From assembly GCA_044341215.1 (NCBI GenBank), contig JBIISC010000039.1, positions 1-8,355 of the forward strand: DNA of 8,355 bases. The letters run 5' to 3'. Within the stretch, counting starts at the first letter, position 1, and each line of letters starts with the position of its first letter. This document shows, in pieces, positions 1-5,996 of the stretch. Source of the stretch: JAFMIT01 sp044341215. GTDB lineage: Bacteria > Actinomycetota > Actinomycetes > S36-B12 > UBA5976. Position numbers and translations under genes: made by a program. The notes under the pieces are model-generated. The model did not search any database. It was not told where the DNA came from and worked only from the letters and a program-made list of their open reading frames with translations.

Positions 1-183
1 CCACTTGCATTGCGCATGCTGAAAGCATCTCACAACGCTGCTGATGATGGGCTAGCCGGAATCCAGCAATTAGCTGGCGATGCAACTCTTTTGTTTTACA
101 TGTCCCAAGAAGGACAAGAAGGTCGCGACGCGTTTAAAGAAAAGCGCAAGCCGAACTTCAAACAATTCCCAAAGCGTCCATAG
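1..183 (+). CDS. menB: 1,4-dihydroxy-2-naphthoyl-CoA synthase, C-terminal end (partial)
   Basis: This is the last 60 residues of an open frame that enters from the left edge and stops at TAG 181-183. The tail reads FYMSQEGQEGRDAFKEKRKP and ends in FPKRP, which is the typical C-terminus of MenB, a crotonase-fold enzyme that cyclises o-succinylbenzoyl-CoA to 1,4-dihydroxy-2-naphthoyl-CoA in menaquinone synthesis. In this family the C-terminal segment packs over a neighbouring subunit of the hexamer. The catalytic residues lie upstream, outside the window. Only 2 nt separate its stop from the menC ATG, so menB, menC and menD are probably one transcript. Identification rests on the tail motif plus the men neighbours; another crotonase-family enzyme is unlikely. 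Confidence 0.93.
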   Translation, partial: PLALRMLKASHNAADDGLAGIQQLAGDATLLFYMSQEGQEGRDAFKEKRKPNFKQFPKRP

Positions 184-185
184 AA

Positions 186-1166
186 ATGAAACTGCCACCT
201 TTAGCAGAACTTCAATATGTTTCTCATCCTTTTGAAGTTCACCTAAAGAGTGATTTTGGTGGAGTTAAAACCCGGCCAGGTTTAGTTTTTAGAGGTCCAG
301 CTGGCTATGGAGAATTTGCGCCCTTCAAACATCACAGTCCAGAACATGCAGCTTTGTGGTTGCAAGCCGCTATCGAAATGGCGTATGACCCAGTTTTACC
401 TTTGAAGCGACAAGAAATTCCAATTAATGGAATTGTGCCAATGATGCCACTTGACGATATTCCAAAATATGTAAAAACAGTTTCTGCCCAAGGTGTAACA
501 AGTTTCAAAGTGAAATGCGGCAGTGAAGATTTCGCTGACGATTTTGCGCGGGTAATGGCAGTTCGGGAATCTGCTCAACTTTCTTCAATCCGGATTGACG
601 TGAATGGCAAATGGGATGTCATGCAAGCCAAAGAACGGATCTTTGAACTTAATGCTTTTGCAACCCTGGAATATGTTGAGCAACCAGTATCTACAATTGA
701 AGAGATGACTCAACTCCGTAATTTGGTGGATGTGCCACTCGCCATTGATGAAAACATCAGATTATCTACTGGGATATCAAGCAGAGATTTGCAAATGGCT
801 GCAGACATTGCGATATTAAAGGCAATACCGAGTGGTGGTGTTCGCAAAGCCCTTGAGATAGCCGAAAAAATCGATATGCCGATTGTGGTTTCAGGTTCCA
901 TGGACACATCAATTGGTTTGACTGCTGGATTGCTACTAGCTGCGAATGTTGAAGACTTGTATGGCGCATGTGGACTTGGCACTGGAAACCTTCTTGAAAC
1001 CGACATCGCAGATACGGTGTTGCCGGAGCGCGGAGTAATCCAAGTCCAAAATGCAAAAATCAACACAATGTTGCTCGAGCAGTCTGCCTGGAAGATGGAA
1101 CAAGCAGAAAAAGATTTCTGGAATAATCACCTAGTGACTTGCTACGAAATCTTGGAGCAGATGTGA
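186..1166 (+). CDS. menC: o-succinylbenzoate synthase
   Basis: A 326-residue enolase-superfamily enzyme that dehydrates SHCHC to o-succinylbenzoate in the cytosol. An N-terminal capping domain (about 1-80) is followed by the barrel. The catalytic lysine pair of the KxK motif is K108/K110 (SFKVKCG). The metal ligands are D138 (IDVNGKW), E165 (YVEQP) and D188 (AIDEN), and the opposite catalytic lysine is K212 (ILKAIPSGG). All are present and spaced as in E. coli MenC, so the enzyme looks intact. Related muconate or dipeptide-epimerase family members share this layout, but the position between menB and menD settles the role. The length is usual for actinobacterial MenC. The ATG at 186 follows the menB stop by 2 nt with no strong Shine-Dalgarno, so coupling to menB translation is likely. 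The 3' end overlaps the menD start by 4 nt. Confidence 0.95.
   Translation: MKLPPLAELQYVSHPFEVHLKSDFGGVKTRPGLVFRGPAGYGEFAPFKHHSPEHAALWLQAAIEMAYDPVLPLKRQEIPINGIVPMMPLDDIPKYVKTVSAQGVTSFKVKCGSEDFADDFARVMAVRESAQLSSIRIDVNGKWDVMQAKERIFELNAFATLEYVEQPVSTIEEMTQLRNLVDVPLAIDENIRLSTGISSRDLQMAADIAILKAIPSGGVRKALEIAEKIDMPIVVSGSMDTSIGLTAGLLLAANVEDLYGACGLGTGNLLETDIADTVLPERGVIQVQNAKINTMLLEQSAWKMEQAEKDFWNNHLVTCYEILEQM
1154..1157 (+). promoter_or_regulatory. Ribosome binding site deciding the menD start
   Basis: GGAG lies 5 nt before GTG 1163, inside the last codons of menC. It supports the GTG start over the longer TTG start at 1139. Confidence 0.6.
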
Positions 1167-2758
1167 CCACATCTACTAAACAAGCTCAATTAATGGTTCG
1201 GGCTTTAATCAAACATGGAATCAATCATGTTGTGATTGCACCCGGGTCACGCAATGCACCGATCTCAATTGCCTTAGTTCAAGCTCAAGACGCTGATTTC
1301 ATTAATGTTTATGTTCGATTTGATGAACGCACAGCAGCGTTCACTGCGCTTGGAATGGCTCGCAGATTGAATCAACCAGTAGCGGTGCTCTGCACCAGCG
1401 GCACCGCTGCAACACATTTTCAAGCTGCCGCTTTTGAAGCACATGAATCTGGAGTGCCACTGATTTTGATTACTGCAGATCGACCTGCCGAAGTTCGAGG
1501 ACGTGGTGCAAATCAAGCAATCGATCAGGTTGGCTTGTATTCAAATGCAGTTCGTGGTGAATGGGATTTACCATTAGCCGCTGACCAAGAAGATGCATTT
1601 TGGGAAATCTCAATTGCTGCCGCAATCTCTGCCTCGCTTGGTGAAGAATTTATCTCCGCAGGACCAGTTCACATAAACGTTCCTTTTGCCGAGCCATTGG
1701 TTGGCGATGAGCTTGAAACTGATTGGTTAAAAACTTTAAAACGTGGCGAACTACCACATGCACCAGAAACCGAGAAATTAACAATCGGTGAAATTGTTAC
1801 TGAAGTTGGCATCACTAATCCAAATCCCCGTGGACTAATTGTGATTAGTGATCCAAATAGTGCCGCCACAGCAGTTGCAATTGCAAATATGTTGCAATGG
1901 CCAGTGTTTGCCGAGCCAGGCAGTTTTGCTAGAGACGAGAATGTGGCTATTGCACATTATGCAAAAATTCTGCACGACGAAAAATTCTTAGCAGATCATC
2001 AGCCTGACATTGTCTTGACTGCGGGACGGTTTGGCTTGAGTCGCGCCGTTACTAAATTCGTGAGAAATGCAAAAGTACATATTGCAGTTGGTCGTTACCC
2101 ACTAGATGCTGATCCTTTTGAAAGTGCCGCCCATCACATCGCTGCAATGCCATTGCCGGTTGGAGTAGAAGCAGCACCAGCCGAGTGGCTAAAAAGCTGG
2201 CAAACGGAAGATGCAAAATACAAAACCGAAATCTCCTATACCCAAGCTGGAGTAATTCAAGAAGTCTTCGAACACGCAAACAATCGTGACTTAATTTGGC
2301 TAGCACCTTCACTAACCATTCGCTGTGCAGATGAAGTGTTTTCACTTCGCAATGACGGACCAATGGTCTTAGTTAATCGTGGCACAAATGGCATTGACGG
2401 CTTAATTGCCAGTGCGACAGGTGCTTCGCTAGTTCACGGCGGAGAGAACTGCTATTTATTTATCGGCGACATTGCATTCCTTCATGACGTTTCTAGCTTG
2501 GCATTGCCTGAACTTGAAGTTAAACCAAATCTAAAAATAATCGTGCTCAACAATCGCGGCGGTAAGATTTTTGAATCCCTCGAGCAAGGTGCTCCGGCTT
2601 TTAAGTCTGTGTTTGCAAGAGTTTTCTCGACTCCGCATGATCACCAAATTTCAGCTATTGCAAATTCATTTGGTTGGCAAGCAGTTGAAGTTTCAAATAT
2701 GGTTGAGTTCAAGGCTGCACTAAGCAGCCCTGCAAACGTAATTGCTGTAAATCTTTAA
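1163..2758 (+). CDS. menD: SEPHCHC synthase (2-succinyl-5-enolpyruvyl-6-hydroxy-3-cyclohexene-1-carboxylate synthase)
   Basis: A thiamine-diphosphate enzyme of 531 residues that joins isochorismate and 2-oxoglutarate, with loss of CO2, in menaquinone synthesis. Three-domain layout: PYR domain (about 1-180) with APGSRNAP (26-33), the cofactor-activating glutamate E55 (DERTAAF), LCTSGTAA and TADRPAE; a central domain; and a PP domain with RGTNGIDG (406-413), GD at 435-436 and NN at 463-464, a GD-x26-NN spacing typical of ThDP binding. I chose GTG 1163 rather than the in-frame TTG 1139: it forms a GTGA overlap with the menC stop and has GGAG (1154-1157) 5 nt upstream, and the family begins close to this point. 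M. tuberculosis MenD is feedback-inhibited by dihydroxynaphthoate; whether that site is kept here cannot be told by eye. Confidence 0.95.
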   Translation: MTTSTKQAQLMVRALIKHGINHVVIAPGSRNAPISIALVQAQDADFINVYVRFDERTAAFTALGMARRLNQPVAVLCTSGTAATHFQAAAFEAHESGVPLILITADRPAEVRGRGANQAIDQVGLYSNAVRGEWDLPLAADQEDAFWEISIAAAISASLGEEFISAGPVHINVPFAEPLVGDELETDWLKTLKRGELPHAPETEKLTIGEIVTEVGITNPNPRGLIVISDPNSAATAVAIANMLQWPVFAEPGSFARDENVAIAHYAKILHDEKFLADHQPDIVLTAGRFGLSRAVTKFVRNAKVHIAVGRYPLDADPFESAAHHIAAMPLPVGVEAAPAEWLKSWQTEDAKYKTEISYTQAGVIQEVFEHANNRDLIWLAPSLTIRCADEVFSLRNDGPMVLVNRGTNGIDGLIASATGASLVHGGENCYLFIGDIAFLHDVSSLALPELEVKPNLKIIVLNNRGGKIFESLEQGAPAFKSVFARVFSTPHDHQISAIANSFGWQAVEVSNMVEFKAALSSPANVIAVNL

Positions 2759-2765
2759 GCTTAAA
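2754..2765. repeat. 12-bp AT-rich perfect palindrome at the menD stop
   Basis: TTTAAGCTTAAA reads the same on both strands and includes the menD stop. It is followed at once by a weaker inverted repeat, TTAAAA (2761-2766) and TTTTAA (2774-2779) with a 7-nt loop. The stems are almost all A-T, so they are weak as RNA hairpins. They may help end menF transcription from the other side, but chance is quite possible in an AT-rich gap. Confidence 0.3.
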
Positions 2766-2838
2766 AGTATTAGTTTTAAACTGTTGAAGTTGATGTTAGT
2801 TTCTAAAGTTGCAGTTAGATTGTAAATCGCCGTTGCCT

Positions 2839-2852
2839 TGTGATTAATCACA
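2839..2852. repeat. 14-bp perfect palindrome across the menF stop codon
   Basis: TGTGATTAATCACA is a perfect dyad whose centre lies at the menF stop (TAA on the - strand, 2846-2844). The half sites resemble those of CRP/FNR-family operators, but the spacer is 4 nt rather than the 6 nt of a classical CRP site, and the position at a gene end is odd for an operator. It touches the hairpin that starts at 2852. Confidence 0.4.
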
Positions 2853-4154
2853 GCCGAGCGCGTAGCGCATCGGCTTTAGTTTTGCAGCTGATTCTGCTAA
2901 TTCGGAAACTGGATCTGAACCAGCAACTATTCCGCAACCTGCAAATAGTCGAATGCGTTTTGGATCATCTGCATCTATTTCGCCACAGCGAAGAGCGATA
3001 CCGAATTCACCATCACCAGTTGCATCCATCCAGCCAACTGGACCTGCGTATCTATTGCGGTCCATACCTTCAAGTGCTCGAATAATGTTTGCAGCTCGTT
3101 CAGTTGGTGTTCCACACACTGCAGCGGTTGGATGTAGTGAGGCAGCAAGTGTTAAAACTGGAATTTCATCAGCTAGCAATCCAGTGATATCTGTTGCTAG
3201 ATGTTGCACGTTCTCTAATCTCAAAAGCCGAGGTTCGTTAGGCACATCTAAGTCTGTGCAGTGATTTGCTAAAGCCTGGGCGACCGAAGAAACTGCATAT
3301 TCGTGCTCTTCTTGATCTTTGTCTGAGGCTAATAGTGCTTCAGCCAAGTTTGCATCTTGGTTTTTATCGTCACCACGGCGAACTGTTCCAGCTAAAACTC
3401 TAGAAGTAACGACATCTCCTCGGCGTTTAACCAACATTTCAGGTGTTGCACCAACTAGTCCATCAACTGCAAATGCCCAACATTCACTATAAGAAGAACT
3501 CAGGCGAGTAAGTAAATTGCGGACATCGATTGGTTTGGTGGAACGTGCTACTACGTCGCGTGCCAAAACTACTTTATCAACTTCACCGCGATTTATTTTT
3601 TCAACAACTTCAGAAATTGCTCGCTGCCATTTCGCAATTGGCTGCGTTCCTTCTTCCCAAGTTATGTCACCAACTTCTGCAGCTTCTCTTGTGGTTAAAA
3701 GTAAAAGTGGATTGTCAACCGGCTCGTTAACATCAGTAATTGCGGTTACCCAAGTTTTGTCGCCACTTCTGCCAACCAAAATATGTGGAATTACAACTAC
3801 TGAACGACCTGGTTCAAAAGCGAAAGATGCAAATGCAACTATGCCGCTTCCTGGTACTTTAACTTCATCATGAACATCGGCGTGACGAATTACATCTATC
3901 CACCATCGTTGTGCACGAGAAAATCTTTCGCGGCCACGAACAACAAGTCGCGCTGTTTCTCCCCAACCAATTAATCCATCGCCATCGCGCACCCATGCAA
4001 GTGCACCATTTGCCGGAACAAGTGATAATAAATCTGCTGTTGCATATGGATGATCAGCTGGTACAAAAGTAGTTCTAGCAACCAACGATGGAGTTGCAGC
4101 AGGCGCAATCACGTCGCTTGCGATTGATAGACCAGCGCCATCTGCAAAAATCAT
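2844..4154 (-). CDS. menF: Isochorismate synthase (menaquinone-specific)
   Basis: A 436-residue chorismate-binding enzyme that turns chorismate into isochorismate, the substrate of MenD. The N-terminal part (about 1-165) is the variable region with AWVRDGDGLIGWGE; the chorismate-binding domain fills about 170-436. Visible family motifs are DKVVLARD with the likely general-base lysine K194, GATPEML (235-241), LAGT (254-257), HPTAAVCGTP (341-350), WMDATGDGEFGIALRCGE (375-392) and the metal-binding end segment GCGIVAGSDPVSELAES (406-422). Related anthranilate, aminodeoxychorismate and salicylate synthases share the fold; the men neighbours favour isochorismate synthase. It runs opposite to menD and menG. 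No Shine-Dalgarno precedes ATG 4154, but a TAACCT box 6 nt upstream suggests a leaderless start. GTG 4112 (codon 15) is an alternative, since the first 14 residues are not recognisably conserved. Confidence 0.9.
   Translation of the reverse strand: MIFADGAGLSIASDVIAPAATPSLVARTTFVPADHPYATADLLSLVPANGALAWVRDGDGLIGWGETARLVVRGRERFSRAQRWWIDVIRHADVHDEVKVPGSGIVAFASFAFEPGRSVVVIPHILVGRSGDKTWVTAITDVNEPVDNPLLLLTTREAAEVGDITWEEGTQPIAKWQRAISEVVEKINRGEVDKVVLARDVVARSTKPIDVRNLLTRLSSSYSECWAFAVDGLVGATPEMLVKRRGDVVTSRVLAGTVRRGDDKNQDANLAEALLASDKDQEEHEYAVSSVAQALANHCTDLDVPNEPRLLRLENVQHLATDITGLLADEIPVLTLAASLHPTAAVCGTPTERAANIIRALEGMDRNRYAGPVGWMDATGDGEFGIALRCGEIDADDPKRIRLFAGCGIVAGSDPVSELAESAAKLKPMRYALGCD
2852..2883 (+). 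terminator. Candidate rho-independent terminator of the menB-menC-menD transcript
   Basis: AGCCGA (2852-2857) pairs with TCGGCT (2870-2875), and GCGC (2858-2861) pairs with GCGC (2865-2868). This gives about ten base pairs with a GTA loop and one bulged A at 2869. On the + strand the stem is followed by a T-rich stretch, TTTAGTTTT. It lies 93 bp past the menD stop and inside the final codons of the convergent menF. On the - strand no T run follows, so it should act only on menD transcripts. Confidence 0.6.
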
Positions 4155-4160
4155 AGGTGA

Positions 4161-4166
4161 AGGTTA
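4161..4166 (-). promoter_or_regulatory. Candidate -10 box of menF
   Basis: On the - strand TAACCT fits TANNNT and ends 6 nt before ATG 4154. Transcription would then start on or next to the A of the start codon, giving a leaderless mRNA, a common arrangement in actinobacteria. No clear -35 box is seen at the expected spacing. Confidence 0.35.
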
Positions 4167-4195
4167 AACCGCTCAAGAAATGATGCGCTTTGGTC

Positions 4196-4201
4196 TAAAG
4201 T
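4196..4201 (+). promoter_or_regulatory. Candidate -10 box of menG
   Basis: TAAAGT is the only TANNNT hexamer on the + strand between the two divergent genes. A start 6-7 nt downstream would fall at about 4207-4208, just past the A of ATG 4205, which would favour the in-frame GTG 4226 as the true start. No good -35 box is seen. Confidence 0.3.
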
Positions 4202-4204
4202 CCT

Positions 4205-4939
4205 ATGAAGATAGAGAATTGGTTTGTGAGTAGCGAATCAACAGATCCGACCAGGGCCAACCTCGATAAGCAGCCATTTGATGTGGCCAAGATGTTTGAC
4301 ACTGTCGCCAAGCGCTATGACCTGGTCAATGACCTCCTAGCTTTGGGACAAACTCGAGTTTGGCGCAAGGCTGTTTTGAATGCGATCAACCCATCGGTGG
4401 GGGATGTTGTACTTGATTTAGCGGCCGGCACTGGCACCTCTTCAGCGCCAATCCAAAAGCGTGGGGCTGTGGTAATTCCATGTGATTTCAGCCTTGGCAT
4501 GCTCAAAGTGGGCAAAAAACGCCTACCTCACCTGCCATTTGTGGCTGGGGACGGGCTAAATCTGCCTTTTGCAGACAATTCCTTTGACGCGGTCACCATT
4601 TCGTTCGGGCTTCGGAATTTACATGACACCGAACGTGGGCTATCAGAGCTACTTCGAGTAACCAAGCCAGGTGGGAAACTGGTCATTTGTGAGTTCAGCC
4701 AGCCGACCTTTAGCCTATTTCGCAAGATTTACCTCGAATATCTAATCAAGGCCCTACCTAAGATCGCCCGCAAAACCTCATCCAATCCAGCCGCCTATGA
4801 GTATTTGGCCGAATCCATTGTCTCCTGGCCAGCCCAGCAGCCATTGGCAAAAATCATCGAAAAGGCCCAGTGGACGAATGTCACTTGGCGCAATCTGACC
4901 GGTGGAATAGTTGCCGTTCACTCGGCCTTCAAATCCTAG
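4205..4939 (+). CDS. menG: Demethylmenaquinone methyltransferase (UbiE/MenG family)
   Basis: A 244-residue class I SAM-dependent methyltransferase that adds the C-methyl group to demethylmenaquinone at the membrane, the last core step of the pathway. Visible are the first UbiE signature YDLVNDLLALGQTRVW (38-53), SAM motif I VLDLAAGTGT (69-78), an acidic residue D94 in IPCDFS, FGLRNL (134-139) and the second signature RVTKPGGKLVICEFS (151-165). All core motifs are intact. The start is uncertain: ATG 4205 has no Shine-Dalgarno, and GTG 4226 (codon 8) would give 237 residues beginning closer to the actinobacterial family start (RANLDKQP). Base use differs from the neighbours: 13 of 23 alanine codons are GCC and 2 are GCA, against 4 and 17 of 30 in nuoD. 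It stands alone between divergent menF and the nuo operon. Confidence 0.93.
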   Translation: MKIENWFVSSESTDPTRANLDKQPFDVAKMFDTVAKRYDLVNDLLALGQTRVWRKAVLNAINPSVGDVVLDLAAGTGTSSAPIQKRGAVVIPCDFSLGMLKVGKKRLPHLPFVAGDGLNLPFADNSFDAVTISFGLRNLHDTERGLSELLRVTKPGGKLVICEFSQPTFSLFRKIYLEYLIKALPKIARKTSSNPAAYEYLAESIVSWPAQQPLAKIIEKAQWTNVTWRNLTGGIVAVHSAFKS

Positions 4940-5005
4940 TTTTTGTGTGACCTACAACTCTTAATTTAGGGCTAACTCCCTGCGCAGCCCCACTCACAGC
5001 CGCAC

Positions 5006-5011
5006 TAGACT
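5006..5011 (+). promoter_or_regulatory. Candidate -10 box of the nuo operon
   Basis: TAGACT fits TANNNT and would give a leader of roughly 55 nt before nuoA. No convincing -35 box lies 16-18 bp upstream (the bases there are GC-rich). The 132-bp gap 4940-5071 also holds a weak hairpin, GGGCT (4969-4973) with AGCCC (4986-4990), without a T run. I see no riboswitch or small ORF with support. Confidence 0.3.
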
Positions 5012-5054
5012 TTGCAAGGTTTTTGGACATTTGAGAGCCCATTTTTTGGGTAGT

Positions 5055-5060
5055 GAAGGA
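5055..5060 (+). promoter_or_regulatory. Ribosome binding site of nuoA
   Basis: GAAGGA lies 11 nt before GTG 5072. The spacing is a little long but the match is the best in the leader, and it supports a GTG start. Confidence 0.5.
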
Positions 5061-5071
5061 CGCACTCGACT

Positions 5072-5434
5072 GTGAATAACGTCGCCATCCCGATTCTCGC
5101 ACTTGGACTTATCGCCGGCGCTTTTGCAGTTTTTTCCGTCGTAATTGCATCTATCACTGGCCCAAAGCGTTATAACCGAGCGCGAGTAGATGCATATGAG
5201 TGTGGAATTGAACCAACTCCACAACCAATGGGTGGGGGAAGAATTCCCGTCAAGTATTACCTAACCGCAATGCTCTTCATCGTGTTCGATATTGAAATAG
5301 TTTTTCTTTATCCCTGGGCAGTCTCTTTTGACTCTCTAGGGATTTTTGGTTTGTTTGAAATGTTTTTATTCATTGCAAGTGTTCTAGTTGTGTACGCATA
5401 TGTTTGGCGTCGCGGCGGACTTGAGTGGGACTAG
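5072..5434 (+). CDS. nuoA: NADH-quinone oxidoreductase subunit A
   Basis: A 120-residue membrane subunit of complex I, near the usual family length. Three membrane segments are visible: about 5-28, 64-82 and 89-111. Between the first two sits the conserved loop with AYECGIEP (41-48), whose cysteine lies near the quinone site at the junction of the membrane and peripheral arms. The second helix carries FDIE (72-75), conserved acidic residues of this subunit. The protein ends RRGGLEWD, as is typical. GTG 5072 is chosen because it precedes the first helix directly and has GAAGGA upstream. It opens the nuo operon; its TAG stop is 7 nt before nuoB. The codon use at its 5' end is still GC-rich, like menG, and becomes ordinary by about 5280. 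Confidence 0.95.
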   Translation: MNNVAIPILALGLIAGAFAVFSVVIASITGPKRYNRARVDAYECGIEPTPQPMGGGRIPVKYYLTAMLFIVFDIEIVFLYPWAVSFDSLGIFGLFEMFLFIASVLVVYAYVWRRGGLEWD

Positions 5435-5441
5435 GAAAATT

Positions 5442-5996
5442 ATGGGTCTCGAAGAAAAACTTCCAACCGGTGTGCTTTTAACAACTGTTGAACTTGCAGC
5501 AGGCTATGCCCGCAAAGGTTCATTGTGGCCAGCATCTTTTGGTTTGGCATGTTGTGCAATTGAAATGATGGCAACTGGTGCAGGGCGATACGACCTTGCA
5601 CGTTTTGGTATGGAAGTTTTTCGTGGTTCGCCGCGTCAAGCTGACTTAATGATTGTTGCTGGCCGAGTGTCGCAAAAGATGGCGCCAGTTTTGCGTCAGA
5701 TTTACGATCAAATGGCTGCACCTAAATGGGTATTGGCAATGGGTGCATGCTCATCTTCTGGCGGTATGTTTAATAACTACGCAATCGTGCAAGGTGTCGA
5801 TCACATTGTTCCAGTTGACATTTATTTGCCAGGTTGCCCACCACGTCCTGAAATGTTGATTGATGCGATTTTGGAACTTCACGACAAAATCCAACACACA
5901 AAACTTGGGGTTAATCGCGAACGCGAAATTGCGGCACTTGAAAAAGAAGCTCTAGCTGCAACTCCGCTTCACTTGCAAAAAGGACTTATGCGGTGA
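5442..5996 (+). CDS. nuoB: NADH-quinone oxidoreductase subunit B
   Basis: A 184-residue peripheral-arm subunit that holds the terminal iron-sulfur cluster N2, which passes electrons to menaquinone. The cluster ligands are all present: the tandem cysteines C37/C38 in GLACCAIEMMA, C103 in MGACSSSGG and C132 in LPGCPPRPE. The GSPRQADLMIVAG stretch (62-74) is also standard. The ATG at 5442 is chosen over the in-frame ATG at 5388, which would run back into nuoA; a GGA-containing site (TAGGAA, 5432-5437) overlaps the nuoA stop just upstream, and the protein then begins MGLEEKLP, as usual for the family. The last 30 residues are a charged tail of the kind seen in actinobacteria. It overlaps nuoC by 4 nt. 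Confidence 0.96.
   Translation: MGLEEKLPTGVLLTTVELAAGYARKGSLWPASFGLACCAIEMMATGAGRYDLARFGMEVFRGSPRQADLMIVAGRVSQKMAPVLRQIYDQMAAPKWVLAMGACSSSGGMFNNYAIVQGVDHIVPVDIYLPGCPPRPEMLIDAILELHDKIQHTKLGVNREREIAALEKEALAATPLHLQKGLMR

Larger units (their letters stand above)
5001..5074 (+). repeat. Direct near-repeat of 14 bp spaced exactly 60 bp apart
   Basis: CGCACTAGACTTTG (5001-5014) and CGCACTCGACTGTG (5061-5074) match at 12 of 14 positions. The first copy holds a possible -10 box and the second runs into the nuoA start codon. The function is unknown; it could be paired binding sites, a relic of a small duplication, or chance. Confidence 0.4.

Noticed and set aside
710..1066. 118-codon open frame on the - strand inside menC
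   Set aside because: It is fully antisense to a conserved enzyme with intact active-site residues, and its protein has no recognisable motif or start signal.
1139..1162. Longer menD start at TTG 1139
   Set aside because: GTG 1163 has GGAG 5 nt upstream and forms the GTGA overlap with the menC stop; the eight extra residues match nothing typical of MenD.
3517..3873. 118-codon open frame on the + strand inside menF
   Set aside because: It is antisense to conserved menF and of low-complexity Ser/Thr-rich make-up, as expected from a shadow frame.
4969..4990. Hairpin GGGCT/AGCCC after menG as a terminator
   Set aside because: The stem is only five pairs with a 12-nt loop and no T run follows, so menG may read through into nuo; I do not call it a terminator.
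4940..5071. Riboswitch or small RNA in the nuo leader
   Set aside because: No known conserved core and no multi-stem fold could be recognised by eye; only weak stems are present.
5388..5441. Longer nuoB start at ATG 5388
   Set aside because: It would overlap the last 47 bp of nuoA, and the added residues are just nuoA read in another frame. ATG 5442 has a ribosome site and gives the usual NuoB N-terminus.
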